Assembly: GCF_007859305.1 (NCBI RefSeq)
Contig: NZ_VOHE01000001.1
Coordinates: 62,001 to 126,000 of the forward strand
Source of the DNA: Luteimonas wenzhouensis
Lineage (GTDB): Bacteria; Pseudomonadota; Gammaproteobacteria; Xanthomonadales; Xanthomonadaceae
Reading direction: 5' to 3'
DNA: 64,000 nt
The first letter of the stretch is position 1. Every line of letters starts with the position of its first letter. The notes beneath the pieces were generated by a model. The model made no database searches. It was not told the origin of the DNA and was given only the letters and a program-made list of their open reading frames with translations. The position numbers and the translations under genes were made by a program. This document shows positions 38,952-47,575 of the stretch, piece after piece.

Positions 38952-39475
38952 CGACCATGCAACGAAAAGCCCCGGCGTGCGGGCCGGGGCTAGAGGAAGC
39001 AAACGCAGGCAGGCGCTGGCTCCATGCGGATTATGCCACCGCAGAACCCTTGTTGCAACGTCTCGAGGGCGTCCAGAAATCCGGCAACGGCTGGCGGGCG
39101 CGCTGTCCGTCCTGCGGCGGCAAGTCCCGCAAGGTCGCCATTGCCGAGCGCGACGGCAAAGTCCTGCTGCACTGTTTCGGCGGCTGCAAGGCCATCGAGG
39201 TGCTGGAGGCGGTCGGCCTGACCTGGGCGGACATCATGCCGCCTAGGACGTGGCCGGAGTCGCCGGAGGAACGCAGGCAGGCGCGCAGGGCGCTCCGGGA
39301 GGCTAGCTGGGCCGCCGCGCTGTCCGTGCTGGCCGTCGAGGCGACGATTGTCCGCCTGGCGTCGGCGCAGCTGGCCCGCTGGCAGCAGCTGACCGAGGAA
39401 GACGACGCGCGGCTTGCGTTGGCGTGCGAACGTATCGACAAGGCAGCCGCCGTGCTGGTGGAGGCTGGCCGATGA
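38948..39475 (+). CDS. Primase-type zinc-finger protein
   Basis: A 175-residue protein whose first 90 residues hold a CHC2-like zinc finger (ARCPSCGGKSRKVAI, then LLHCFGGCKAIEVLEAVGL), as in phage and P4-type primases. No toprim or catalytic domain follows; the second half is helical. It may provide only the DNA-recognition part of a primase or work with the ATPase encoded next. It overlaps both neighbours as ATGA. Confidence 0.75.
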   Translation: MTTMQRKAPACGPGLEEANAGRRWLHADYATAEPLLQRLEGVQKSGNGWRARCPSCGGKSRKVAIAERDGKVLLHCFGGCKAIEVLEAVGLTWADIMPPRTWPESPEERRQARRALREASWAAALSVLAVEATIVRLASAQLARWQQLTEEDDARLALACERIDKAAAVLVEAGR

Positions 39476-40653
39476 GCGCGACAATCGAAGAGCAGGCGCG
39501 CGCGGCACTCGATGGCGTGCGGCTGACGCCGGCCAGTGCGATCCGGTGCCAGCCGATCCGGTGGCTTTGGCCGGGCTGGCTGGCGCGGGGGAAGCTGCAC
39601 ATCTTCGCGGGCGCACCCGGCACCGGCAAGACAACGGCCGCCCTTGCGCTGGCGGCGACGATCACGCGCGGCGGAAGGTGGCCTGACGGCACCGTGGCGC
39701 CACCTGGGCGCGTCCTGGTCTGGTCGGGCGAGGATGACGCCGCCGATACGCTGGTGCCGCGCCTGCGTGCCGCTGGTGCCGACCTGGACCGCGTGCTGAT
39801 CGTCGGCGACGCGCTGACGGATGACGAACCCCGCCCGTTCGATCCGGCGCAGGATCTGGCCGCGCTGGAATGGCAGCTCGAGCGCTGCGACGACGTGGCG
39901 TTGATGATCGCCGACCCCGTGGTGAGCGCCGTTGCCGGCGACAGTCACAAAAACGTCGAAGTCAGACGGGCGCTTCAGCCTCTGGTGAATCTGGGGCAGC
40001 GGCTGGACTGTGCGGTGCTGGGTATCAGTCACTTCACCAAAGGATCGGCTGGCCGCGATCCAACCGAGCGCGTGACCGGATCGATTGCCTTCGGGGCGCT
40101 GGCCCGCGTGGTGCTGGTCGCCGCCAAGGGTGAGGACGGCAGCCGGCTGCTTGCGCGTGCCAAGTCGAACATCGGCCCGGACGGCGGCGGCTATCGCTAC
40201 ACCCTGGAGCAAGTCGACATCGGCGACATGGAGGCGTCGAGGGTGTCGTGGGGCGAGGCGCTGGAGGGCACCGCACGCGAACTGCTTGGGGCTGCCGAGC
40301 AGCAGGACGACGAACATGTTGAACAGCGCGATGCCGCCGACTGGTTGAAAGAGGTGCTGTCTGCGGGGCCTATGCCGGTCAAGGACGTGAAGAAGCAGGC
40401 GGACGAAGCAGGTTTCGCGTGGCGAACTGTTCAAAGGGCAATGCGCCGAGCAGGGGTCGATTCTCGGCGGGGTGGATTCGGTCAACCGGCCACATGGCGA
40501 CTGTGCAGTCGCGCCAGTGAATCCACAGTCGCGCCATTCGCGCCACACTCTGAGAGTGGCGCAACTGGCGCGACTGACGCCACCGTGACCGACATAGCAG
40601 CCATGCGGGAACGCATCTTGGCCCGTTTCGGGGGTGCCGACGATGAGCGCTGA
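39472..40653 (+). CDS. RepA-like AAA ATPase/helicase
   Basis: A 393-residue RecA-fold protein of the RepA/DnaB-like class. Walker A is GAPGTGKTT near residues 44-52, Walker B is VALMIADP, and LGISHFTKGSAG and RVTGSIAFGALARVVLV fit the hexameric helicase core. The C-terminal 100 residues include a winged-helix-like PMPVKDVKKQADEAGFAWRTVQRA. It likely drives replication of the element after induction. Confidence 0.85.
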   Translation: MSATIEEQARAALDGVRLTPASAIRCQPIRWLWPGWLARGKLHIFAGAPGTGKTTAALALAATITRGGRWPDGTVAPPGRVLVWSGEDDAADTLVPRLRAAGADLDRVLIVGDALTDDEPRPFDPAQDLAALEWQLERCDDVALMIADPVVSAVAGDSHKNVEVRRALQPLVNLGQRLDCAVLGISHFTKGSAGRDPTERVTGSIAFGALARVVLVAAKGEDGSRLLARAKSNIGPDGGGYRYTLEQVDIGDMEASRVSWGEALEGTARELLGAAEQQDDEHVEQRDAADWLKEVLSAGPMPVKDVKKQADEAGFAWRTVQRAMRRAGVDSRRGGFGQPATWRLCSRASESTVAPFAPHSESGATGATDATVTDIAAMRERILARFGGADDER

Positions 40654-40882
40654 TCGTGATGTCGCCGCCATGCTGTTCGATGCCTGCCTGACCGCCGGCG
40701 TCGATCCCGAGGTCGCATTCGGGCACCTGGACGACATGGACGTCGCCGAATACGGGCGCGCGATTCGCGAGAGTTGGTTTCCCGCCGATCACTTGCCACG
40801 GTTCATGCGTTCACTGTCCGAGTCCATCGCCGCCGGGCGCTGCCTCTGCCCGCGATGCCGGGCGGAAAGGGGGCAGCCATGA
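40643..40882 (+). CDS. Small acidic protein with C-terminal CxxC
   Basis: A 79-residue protein of unknown role overlapping the ATPase gene by 11 nt. It ends with RCLCPRCRAERG, a possible half zinc site. Start at ATG 40643 is preferred over an upstream codon. Confidence 0.6.
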   Translation: MSADRDVAAMLFDACLTAGVDPEVAFGHLDDMDVAEYGRAIRESWFPADHLPRFMRSLSESIAAGRCLCPRCRAERGQP

Positions 40883-41310
40883 GCGCACTCCCCGTTCCCG
40901 CCGCTGCCGCCGCGCTGGGCGTTTCTGTGCCGACACTGAAGCGGTGGATTGGGCGCGGCGCACCCGTGGCTCGTCGAGGTCGCCGCGGGCGTGGCTGTCG
41001 GACGCTGATTGACCCCGAGGCCATCCTCGCGTGGCGGGCGGCGCAAGACGCCGACCGCGCGCAGGTCGAGGCGGCGCTGCGCGCCCTGGCGGGGCGCATC
41101 CCCGAGCTGTTGGCGGATGCGGCTGCTGAGGCGTTCCGGCTGGCACCGGACAAACGCGGCGCTGCGTGGACCGCCTGCGCGGCTTGGCAGCTCTCGCTGG
41201 CCGCTGTGCTCGATGACCTGCGGGCGTGCGGCGCTGAGATCAACGATCCCGACACGATCCCCGAACCCATCGAGCGCTTACGGAAAATCGCAAGCCTGCG
41301 ATCTATTTAG
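40879..41310 (+). CDS. Nu1-like helix-turn-helix protein
   Basis: A 143-residue protein with an N-terminal MerR-type HTH (AAAALGVSVPTLKRWIGRGAPV) and a helical remainder. This resembles lambda gpNu1-type terminase small subunits, which recognise the packaging site, but simple regulators share the same fold. It starts as ATGA with the preceding gene and is the last gene before the capsid gene. Confidence 0.6.
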   Translation: MSALPVPAAAAALGVSVPTLKRWIGRGAPVARRGRRGRGCRTLIDPEAILAWRAAQDADRAQVEAALRALAGRIPELLADAAAEAFRLAPDKRGAAWTACAAWQLSLAAVLDDLRACGAEINDPDTIPEPIERLRKIASLRSI

Positions 41311-41375
41311 CCCGAGATGCGTAACATTGTCTTACGACTGCCGTGATGGCAGCCATTCCCAGAAGGAGGAAAAAC

Positions 41376-42371
41376 ATGATGCACGATCCAATCCACGCCG
41401 CGCGGCTTAGCCTTGCGCGGAATTCCATCGACGCCCTGATCGGTAATCAAACCGAGAAGGCCGCCGCGTTCACCGATCTGGCTTGGGCGCTGCTGCACGC
41501 GAAGCAGCCCGGTTCGAGCCTGAAGGCGCTGCAAAACTGCGGCAACGCGCTTGTTCGGAAGGCTGCCGCGCACGCTTTGGCCGATGAGGTATGGGAAAAC
41601 GGCGGCGCCGACCTCGCCGCCAGTTATCTTGCGAGCATTGCGGAGCTTTCGATTATCGACTCCGCGAAGAAATACGCGCGCGTCCTGCCTACGAACTCGC
41701 GCAGCGTCATGATTGCGGCTGATGCTGTGGGCGACGTGGTGGCCGAGGGGCACCCGAAGCCGGTGAAGCGCTTGTCACTGTCCCTCTCCGACCTGGAGCC
41801 GACGAAGGCTGTCGGCATGGTCGTCTTGACCGAGGAGCTGGCCACCGCCGCTGGCCCTGAAGGGCGGCGACTTTTCGAGGCCGAGCTGGCTGCTGCCGTC
41901 ACGCGCGCGTCGAACGCGTCGATCCTGTCGGCACTTGCGGACTCGGACGCGGTCACCGTACCGGGCACGGGCGATCCGCTGGCGGACCTGCGCGCAGGGC
42001 TGCAAGCTGCCGGGCCGTCGGACGGTTACGTTGTCGCCATGCCGTCCGGCGCCGTCGCCGACCTCGCCACCCGCGTCGAGAATCGAGGCGGCATGGGCGT
42101 GCGCGGCGGCACCTTCGTGCCGGGAGTCGAGGTTGTCGCTGTCGATGACGCCACGGCAATCACCGTCATTCCCGCGTCGCGCATCGCGCTTTGGGATGGC
42201 GGCCTGCGGGTGAGCAGCGCCGAGCATGCAACTGTTGATATGCGCGACACCCCGGAGTCGGAGGCCGAGCTGGTGAGCCTGTGGCAGACCAATTGTCTGG
42301 GCCTGATGCTGGAGCGCCAGTGGCACCTCGCGCAGGCGGACAGCGTGGCGGTTGTCGAGCTGGAGAGCTGA
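41376..42371 (+). CDS. HK97-fold major capsid protein
   Basis: A 331-residue protein whose residues 100-331 follow HK97-type capsid proteins: VVAEGHPKPVKRLSLSLSD, LEPTKAVGMVVLTEELA, a helical spine around FEAELAAAVTRASNASIL and the A-domain segment AITVIPASRIALWDGGL. The first 100 residues are helical and could be a scaffolding delta region removed by the protease. The start is set by a very strong ribosome site (AAGGAGG, 6 nt before ATG 41376). The 65-nt gap upstream has a small CTGCC/GGCAG hairpin and may hold a late promoter. Confidence 0.85.
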   Translation: MMHDPIHAARLSLARNSIDALIGNQTEKAAAFTDLAWALLHAKQPGSSLKALQNCGNALVRKAAAHALADEVWENGGADLAASYLASIAELSIIDSAKKYARVLPTNSRSVMIAADAVGDVVAEGHPKPVKRLSLSLSDLEPTKAVGMVVLTEELATAAGPEGRRLFEAELAAAVTRASNASILSALADSDAVTVPGTGDPLADLRAGLQAAGPSDGYVVAMPSGAVADLATRVENRGGMGVRGGTFVPGVEVVAVDDATAITVIPASRIALWDGGLRVSSAEHATVDMRDTPESEAELVSLWQTNCLGLMLERQWHLAQADSVAVVELES

Positions 42372-42372
42372 C

Positions 42373-43488
42373 ATGTCGCGCACGCATGAAACCTTTCTGC
42401 GGGTGAAGTCTGCGGAATCCAGCGACGGCGAGCGCTGGATTACCGCATGGGCGACCACGCCAGACGAAGATCTGGAAGGGGACGTGGTAGTCCCCACCGG
42501 GGCAAAGTACACGCTGCCTTTGCCACTGTTGGCCTACCACCGACACGATGCCCCCGTGGGCGTCGTGACGGAGGCGCACGTAAGCGAGCAAGGCATCCGC
42601 ATCCGCGCCAAGCTGTCCAAGGGCGTGCAGCTTGCGGAGGAACTTTGGACCCTGATCCGCGATGGTGCCGTGGCTGCTGTGAGCATCGGCTTTCACTCGC
42701 TGAAGGCCAAGCCGCGAGCAAGTGGCGGGCTTCTGTTTGAAGCCTGGCGCTGGCTGGAACTGAGTTTGACCCCGGTTCCTGCCAACCCCAATGCCCGCAT
42801 CATCCACGTGGGCAAGGCGATTGCCTACGCTGCGGAAGATTGCGCGGCCGACATTGCGCCGGAGCCTGTCAAGGTGAAGCGGGCCATCCTTAGCGACGCG
42901 GCCGAGTTCGCACAGCGGAGCGCTAAAGACCGTAACTGGGCCGAGTACGAAGGTATGACCGCCGCGTATAACGCAGCGGTCGAGCTGTTGCCGCCCGAGG
43001 ACCGGGACAGGTGCGACCTGACGCGGGCGACGTGGGACGCCAAGGCTTACCGGATGACCCTGCGGGACTGCATTGGTCGACTAGTTGCCGTTGTCGAGGA
43101 CGACGGGACTGTGCGCCGTGACGAGCCGGAGCCGAAGCGAAAGGAGGTGCCAGATTCCGACAGGCTCACGCCCGCGCAGCTCGCGCAGGTCAAGCGGATG
43201 CTGGGGGAACTGGCCCACGCCGTGGGCGTAGCAATCGGGAAGGTAGTCAACGAGACCGACCAGCGACTGGCGCAAGCCATCGTGCAGGTGGCCGACAAGG
43301 TGGACCGCTTGGAAGAGACGGCGCTGTTCGATGCTGGGTACTTTGCCGAGGGCAAGGAGTATCGAAAAGGCGCGCTGGTGGTGCACGACGGCCGGACGTG
43401 GTTGGCCACCGAGGCCACGGACACGACCCCATCGCGCGAGAACAGGGCCTGGCGAATGCTGGCAAAGCGAACGGAGACTAGGGCATGA
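42373..43488 (+). CDS. Prohead protease with C-terminal extension
   Basis: A 371-residue protein. Residues 1-150 match HK97 prohead proteases (U35): LLAYHRHDAPVGVV with catalytic His, AVAAVSIGFHSLKA with catalytic Ser, and WLELSLTPVPANPNA. After a long linker and coiled-coil-like helix (about 255-310), the last 55 residues (KEYRKGALVVHDGRTWLATE, then WRMLAKR) resemble the small carbohydrate-binding V/XII-type module found in phage structural proteins. It should mature the capsid protein encoded just upstream, a reverse of the usual protease-capsid order. GGAGAG precedes ATG 42373. Confidence 0.87.
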   Translation: MSRTHETFLRVKSAESSDGERWITAWATTPDEDLEGDVVVPTGAKYTLPLPLLAYHRHDAPVGVVTEAHVSEQGIRIRAKLSKGVQLAEELWTLIRDGAVAAVSIGFHSLKAKPRASGGLLFEAWRWLELSLTPVPANPNARIIHVGKAIAYAAEDCAADIAPEPVKVKRAILSDAAEFAQRSAKDRNWAEYEGMTAAYNAAVELLPPEDRDRCDLTRATWDAKAYRMTLRDCIGRLVAVVEDDGTVRRDEPEPKRKEVPDSDRLTPAQLAQVKRMLGELAHAVGVAIGKVVNETDQRLAQAIVQVADKVDRLEETALFDAGYFAEGKEYRKGALVVHDGRTWLATEATDTTPSRENRAWRMLAKRTETRA

Positions 43489-43805
43489 GTGATTGGCACG
43501 AACTGTCCGCGGCTGACGTGGAGCTGGTGAAGTCCTGCGGGCCCGGCGAGGTTTGCTGGCTGTGGGGTGACGAGCTGGTGAAGACCACAACACAGCAGCT
43601 GGAGGCGGCCCTGGAGGTCGCCTTCAAGGAAGCTTATGCGGCGGCGCTGAAGCTGGGCGCGGACTTCATCGGCGAGGAGCACACCTTCGAGGTTGACGAC
43701 CTGGAGCCGGGCGCGGTGTACCTGCGCGTCATCATCCGCAACGAACAGGGAGACGAGGCCAGCGGCATTGGCATGATCCCGCGCCCGTCAATGGAGGTGC
43801 ATTGA
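43485..43805 (+). CDS. Unknown structural-region protein
   Basis: A 106-residue acidic protein with no recognised motif. It has helical AALEVAFKEAYAAALKLGA and a beta-rich FEVDDLEPGAVYLRVIIRN. It overlaps the protease gene as ATGA. A decoration or connector role is possible from position only. Confidence 0.6.
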   Translation: MSDWHELSAADVELVKSCGPGEVCWLWGDELVKTTTQQLEAALEVAFKEAYAAALKLGADFIGEEHTFEVDDLEPGAVYLRVIIRNEQGDEASGIGMIPRPSMEVH

Positions 43806-44005
43806 TGCGGTTTGGTCCCGTTGCCCGGCTGAGTCCGGCCGAGTATGCGCGGTTTCAGCGGCTGGTCAGGATGGCCGCCCGCAAGCGGGCAAGGGTGGAG
43901 CGCCCCGAGGTCGAGGGCGAAACATTCCGCCTGCTGCGGAACGGGGAAGTCCTGGCCGAGTCCGAGCACATGGACCTGATCCAGCGCGTCCTGATGGACC
44001 TTTAA
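43805..44005 (+). CDS. Unknown small basic protein
   Basis: A 66-residue protein, basic in the first half (RMAARKRARVERP), then FRLLRNGEVLAESEHMDL. Its ATG shares one base with the previous stop. No family recognised. Confidence 0.55.
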   Translation: MRFGPVARLSPAEYARFQRLVRMAARKRARVERPEVEGETFRLLRNGEVLAESEHMDLIQRVLMDL

Positions 44006-44011
44006 CGGTTT

Positions 44012-44037
44012 GGCTGCGTCAGTGCACGGGCGCAGCC
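44012..44037 (+). other. Hairpin in the only long gap of the late region
   Basis: GGCTGCG/CGCAGCC with a 12-nt loop, followed by a G9 run. It lies in the 145-nt gap before the small-terminase gene. It may be a terminator or part of a packaging site. Confidence 0.35.
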
Positions 44038-44150
44038 TGACCCCACCGGGGGGGGGTGTCGGCGAATTGAGGCGCGGACCGCTGGACACCGCCGCCCGGA
44101 CCTTTCTTTAGCCGAAATGCCCGCTCCCTTTGAAATATTCGGAGGACAAT

Positions 44151-44471
44151 ATGGCCAAGAGACAACCCCGCGACACCCTGCCAACGCATATCGCACAGTG
44201 GCGGGACCAGGTACGGCGGGACTACGGAATCGAGGATGCCCCCGGCCTGATCCTGTTGGAACAGGCGGCACTCGCGCTGCACCGGGCGGAACAGGCCCGC
44301 GAACTGCTAGCCAAAGATGGGCTAGTGACGCGCGATCGATTCGACCAACCCAAGCCGCACCCCGCCGCCGTCATTGCACGCGATGCGGAGGCCAGCTTTC
44401 GGGCCGCACTGCGCGATCTTCAACTTGACGTTGAGCCGGCGCGCCCCGTGGGCCGCCCGCCTGGAGTATGA
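44151..44471 (+). CDS. P27-like terminase small subunit
   Basis: A 106-residue protein. GLVTRDRFDQPKPHPAAVIARDAEASFRAALRDLQL follows the P27 small-terminase pattern (a Gly-x-hydrophobic turn, conserved Pro-Ala, then a helical tail with an LxL/DL end), shown here split as GLVTRDRFDQ and HPAAVIARDAEASF. The family selects DNA for packaging together with a large subunit. A strong GGAGGA precedes ATG 44151. No large terminase is in the element. Confidence 0.65.
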   Translation: MAKRQPRDTLPTHIAQWRDQVRRDYGIEDAPGLILLEQAALALHRAEQARELLAKDGLVTRDRFDQPKPHPAAVIARDAEASFRAALRDLQLDVEPARPVGRPPGV

Positions 44472-44701
44472 GCATGAAGAGGAAGCCCCGTATTCCGAGC
44501 CGGACCCGAATCACGCCAGCCGCCGTGGAGGCATACCGCGCCGGCAATCGGCTGGAACTGCACCGGGCATTGAACCTGCCGCCCTGGCAGGCGTCGCCGC
44601 TGGACGCCGTGGGCGCCTGCCCGTGGCCGCCGTCAACCGCTGGCGGCCGGACCTGGGCCAAGGCCCAGGAGCTTCGAGGGGCGCTGACATGCGCAGGGTG
44701 A
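44468..44701 (+). CDS. Small basic element protein
   Basis: A 77-residue protein starting as ATGA with the terminase-like gene (a second ATG follows two codons later). RITPAAVEAYRAGNRLELHR and LPPWQASPLDA resemble small phage proteins of unknown function found near packaging genes. Confidence 0.55.
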   Translation: MSMKRKPRIPSRTRITPAAVEAYRAGNRLELHRALNLPPWQASPLDAVGACPWPPSTAGGRTWAKAQELRGALTCAG

Positions 44702-44973
44702 AGCGTTCCCGGCAGCCCAGGCCGGACACCCTGACCGCCGCGTGGATCGACGGCGACCCGCCGCCTGCGGAGGCGGCCGAGGACAAGGACCGCCTGGTCG
44801 GCCTGATCTTCTTCGGCGAGCACCCGCCCAAGCGGTGGAAGGGGCCGCATCACCCGCACCAAAGGGCCTGGCTGGACGCGTTGGCGGACCTATCATGCTG
44901 CCGCCCACTATCCGCAGCAGTCCGCCCGCAACCGGACTATCTGGGGGCATCCGTGGGGGCATCCGAGCTTTGA
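44689..44973 (+). CDS. Last gene of the element, unknown
   Basis: A 94-residue protein, very basic at the start (MRRVKRSRQPRP), then DRLVGLIFFGEHPPKRWKGP. The last 25 residues are encoded by the right arm repeats and are likely non-conserved. It overlaps the previous gene by 13 nt. Confidence 0.5.
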   Translation: MRRVKRSRQPRPDTLTAAWIDGDPPPAEAAEDKDRLVGLIFFGEHPPKRWKGPHHPHQRAWLDALADLSCCRPLSAAVRPQPDYLGASVGASEL

Positions 44974-45005
44974 GACTTGCGCAAATCCGCGCAAATCAGG
45001 CCCTT
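44911..45005. repeat. Right-end repeats of the element
   Basis: TCCGCAGCAGTCCGC (44911), TGGGGGCAT twice (44942, 44954), GCGCAAATC twice (44979, 44989) and AAATCAGGCCCTT (44993). The first, second and fourth recur near the left end at 36668 (14 of 15), 36773-36803 and 36724, all in direct orientation. Confidence 0.75.
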
Positions 45006-45023
45006 GCAGGCATCGTTTGAGCG

Positions 45024-45038
45024 TCCCTGGCTCCACCA
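45024..45038 (+). other. attR core
   Basis: TCCCTGGCTCCACCA, identical to the tRNA-Ala 3' end at 36645-36659. Confidence 0.9.
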
Positions 45039-45057
45039 CCTCCGAATCCGATGGAAC

Positions 45058-45085
45058 AGGGCCGGTCCAGCACCGGCCCTTTTTC
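45058..45085 (+). terminator. Displaced native terminator of tRNA-Ala
   Basis: GGGCCGGT/ACCGGCCC with a CCAGC loop and a T5 tract lies 20 nt after attR. Before integration it would have followed the tRNA directly. Confidence 0.75.
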
Positions 45086-45149
45086 ATGGTCGCGCCGGGG
45101 CAGGCGCGGCTTCAGCGGGCGACAGGCCGTCGCCGGCTATCCTCGCCGC

Positions 45150-46196
45150 ATGTCACGCACGTCCCCGCCCCCGTCCCGATCCCGTCGCGCACTGTTGGCC
45201 GGCCTGGTCCTGGGCGCCCTCGCCGCCTGCAGCGCGCGCGGCCCGGCGCCCGCCGATCCGCCGCCCGCGTCGCCGCCGGCAGCGCCCGAGCCCGTCGCGC
45301 CGCCGCGCATCTGCCTGGCCCTGGGCGGCGGCGCGGCCAAGGGCTTCGCCCACATCGGCGTGATCAAGATGCTCGAGGCCCACGGCATCCGGGCCGACGT
45401 GGTCGCCGGCACCAGCGCCGGGAGCGTGGTCGGGGCGCTGTACGCCGCCGGCATCGATCCGTTCACGCTGCAGGAGCGCGCGGCGGCGCTGGACGAATCG
45501 ACGTTGCGCGACATCCGCCTGTTTTCCGGCGGGCTGGTGCAGGGACAGGCGCTGCAGGACTACGTCAACGGCCAGGTGGGCGGCCGCACGATCGAGCGCC
45601 TGGGCAAGCCCTTCGCCGCCGTGGCCACGCGCCTGGACACCGGCGACCGGGTGGTGTTCGTGCGCGGCAATACCGGCCAGGCGGTGCGCGCCTCCAGCAG
45701 CGTGCCAGGCGTGTTCGAGCCGGCGCGCATCGGCGGCCGCAGCTACGTCGACGGCGGCGTAGTCAGCCCGGTACCGGTGGACGCGGCCCGCCAGCTGGGC
45801 GCCGACATCGTCATCGCGGTGGACATCTCGACCAAGGCCAGCGGCACCACGCCAACCGCGCTGGCCGGCATCGTCAACCAGTCGATCGCGATCATGGGCC
45901 AGGCCCTGGGGCGGCAGGAGCTGGAACGGGCCGACGTGGTGATCCGGCCACGGGTGGACGACATCGGCCCGGTCAGCTTCGAGCAGCGGCACGCGGCGAT
46001 CCTCGAGGGCGAGCGCGCGGCGCTGGCGGCGCTGCCACGGATCCGCGCCAGCATCGCCGCCCACCAGCGGACCCGGCTGGAGGCCGCGCGGCGCAAGGCC
46101 GAGGAGGAAGCGGCCGCGCAGCCGGCCGACGTCGATTGCGGCGACAGCTGGGTACGCCGCCTCAACCCCTTCGCCCGGGACCGGCCCTGCGGCTGA
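45150..46196 (+). CDS. Patatin-like phospholipase lipoprotein
   Basis: A 348-residue protein with a lipoprotein signal (LVLGALAACS lipobox) and a patatin domain: oxyanion loop LALGGGAAKGFAHIG, nucleophile Ser in VVAGTSAGSVVG, and Asp in YVDGGVVSPVP. It resembles RssA-type lipases acting on membrane lipids at the cell envelope. Start set at ATG 45150 so that the signal peptide is N-terminal. Confidence 0.88.
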   Translation: MSRTSPPPSRSRRALLAGLVLGALAACSARGPAPADPPPASPPAAPEPVAPPRICLALGGGAAKGFAHIGVIKMLEAHGIRADVVAGTSAGSVVGALYAAGIDPFTLQERAAALDESTLRDIRLFSGGLVQGQALQDYVNGQVGGRTIERLGKPFAAVATRLDTGDRVVFVRGNTGQAVRASSSVPGVFEPARIGGRSYVDGGVVSPVPVDAARQLGADIVIAVDISTKASGTTPTALAGIVNQSIAIMGQALGRQELERADVVIRPRVDDIGPVSFEQRHAAILEGERAALAALPRIRASIAAHQRTRLEAARRKAEEEAAAQPADVDCGDSWVRRLNPFARDRPCG

Positions 46197-46206
46197 AAAC
46201 GCGCGC

Positions 46207-46220
46207 TTGATCCAGGTCAA
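46207..46220. promoter_or_regulatory. FNR-type box upstream of nirK (distal)
   Basis: TTGATCCAGGTCAA matches TTGAT-N4-ATCAA with one mismatch. It lies 60 bp upstream of the proximal box. Confidence 0.65.
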
Positions 46221-46266
46221 GCGCGGCGCGGATCGGCGCCGGAAACAGCCGTACGCGGGCGTGTGG

Positions 46267-46280
46267 TTGACTTCGATCAA
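46267..46280. promoter_or_regulatory. FNR-type box upstream of nirK (proximal)
   Basis: TTGACTTCGATCAA. If it acts at -41.5, transcription would start near 46315, about 34 nt before the nirK ATG. Confidence 0.72.
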
Positions 46281-46304
46281 GGGCCGCGGCGGGGTCCGCC
46301 ACGA

Positions 46305-46336
46305 CGATATCCACGAACCCACAGACGTGGATATCG
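46305..46336. promoter_or_regulatory. 11-bp inverted repeat in the nirK leader
   Basis: CGATATCCACG and CGTGGATATCG form a perfect dyad with a 10-nt centre; half-site centres are 21 bp apart. It overlaps the predicted start point and touches the ribosome site GAGGAAGG (46336-46343). Confidence 0.6.
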
Positions 46337-46348
46337 AGGAAGGACCTC

Positions 46349-47518
46349 ATGACACTCCTGCATGCCAGTCTTCTCGCTTCCGCCCTTGCCCTGGCCATCG
46401 GCGCCAGTGCCCCGGCACCGGCCCAGGCCGCCGATGCCCTGGAGCTGGTGAACGCCACCCTCGACCAGGCTTCGGACCTGGCCGCCCTGCCCCGCCAGCA
46501 GGTCACCCTCAAGCGCCCGCCCTTCGTCCACGACCATGACCAGGTCGCCAAGGGGGGGCCGAAGGTGGTGCAGTTCACCCTGCCGATCGTCGAGAAGGAG
46601 ATCGTGATCGACGACCAGGGCACGACCATGCACGCGATGACCTTCGGCGGCTCGATCCCCGGCCCGCTGATGGTGGTGCACGAGGGCGACTACGTCGAGC
46701 TGACCCTGGTCAACCCGGCCAGCAACTCGATGCCGCACAACATCGACTTCCACGCCGCCACCGGCGCCATGGGCGGCGGCGACCTGACCGTGGTCCAGCC
46801 GGGCGAGGAAGTGACGCTGCGCTGGAAGGCCACGCGCGCCGGCACCTTCGTCTACCACTGCGCCCCGGGCGGCCCGATGACGCCCTGGCACGTGGTGGCC
46901 GGCATGCACGGCACGGTGATGGTGCTGCCGCGCGACGGCCTGAAGGACGGCGACGGCAAGCCGCTGCGCTACGACCGTGCCTACTACATCGGCGAGACGG
47001 AGTTCTACATCCCGCGCGACGCGGACGGCAATTTCAAGTCCTACGCCTCGCACGCCGAGTCGCTGCCCGACACCCTGGAGGCGATGCGTTCGCTCACGCC
47101 CTCGCACGTGGTGTTCAACGGCGCGGTCGGCGCGCTCACGGGCGAGAACGCGCTCGCGAGCAAGGTGGGCGAGACGGTGCTGTTCGTGCACTCGCAGGCC
47201 AACCGCGACTCGCGTCCGCACCTGATCGGCGGCCACGGCGATTACGTCTGGGAGGAAGGCAAGTTCGCCAACGCCCCGCTCAAGGACCTGGAGACCTGGT
47301 TCGTCCGTGGCGGCTCGGCGGCCGCCGCCCTGTACACCTTCCGCCAGCCGGGCGTGTACGCCTACGTCAACCACAACCTGATCGAGGCGATCCTGCTCGG
47401 CGCGGCCGCCCACGTGAAGGTCGAGGGCGACCGCTGGAACCACGACCTGATGACCACGCCCTCGGCGGTCGGCCCCATCAAGCCCGGCACGGACCTGTCG
47501 CTCCCCGTCGGCCGCTGA
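46349..47518 (+). CDS. nirK: Copper nitrite reductase
   Basis: NirK reduces nitrite to NO in the periplasm. The 389-residue precursor has a signal peptide (cleavage likely after APAQA) and two cupredoxin domains. Copper sites are complete: [12 protein letters not shown] (type 1 His, catalytic Asp, type 2 His), [20 protein letters not shown] (type 2 His, type 1 Cys, His and Met), HLIGGHGD (catalytic His) and YVNHNLIEA (type 2 His). No haem or extra cupredoxin domain is fused. It is a single-gene unit with its own promoter and terminator. Confidence 0.96.
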   Translation: MTLLHASLLASALALAIGASAPAPAQAADALELVNATLDQASDLAALPRQQVTLKRPPFVHDHDQVAKGGPKVVQFTLPIVEKEIVIDDQGTTMHAMTFGGSIPGPLMVVHEGDYVELTLVNPASNSMPHNIDFHAATGAMGGGDLTVVQPGEEVTLRWKATRAGTFVYHCAPGGPMTPWHVVAGMHGTVMVLPRDGLKDGDGKPLRYDRAYYIGETEFYIPRDADGNFKSYASHAESLPDTLEAMRSLTPSHVVFNGAVGALTGENALASKVGETVLFVHSQANRDSRPHLIGGHGDYVWEEGKFANAPLKDLETWFVRGGSAAAALYTFRQPGVYAYVNHNLIEAILLGAAAHVKVEGDRWNHDLMTTPSAVGPIKPGTDLSLPVGR

Positions 47519-47544
47519 TCCACGGCGGTGTGTTGCAGGTCACT

Positions 47545-47575
47545 GGCCACCCCCTTCGCGGGGGTGGCCTTTTTT
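47545..47575 (+). terminator. nirK terminator
   Basis: GGCCACCCCC paired with GGGGGTGGCC around a TTCG-type loop, followed by T6. Confidence 0.88.

Noticed and set aside
36660-45023. Complete prophage
   Set aside because: No large terminase, portal, tail, holin or endolysin gene and too short.
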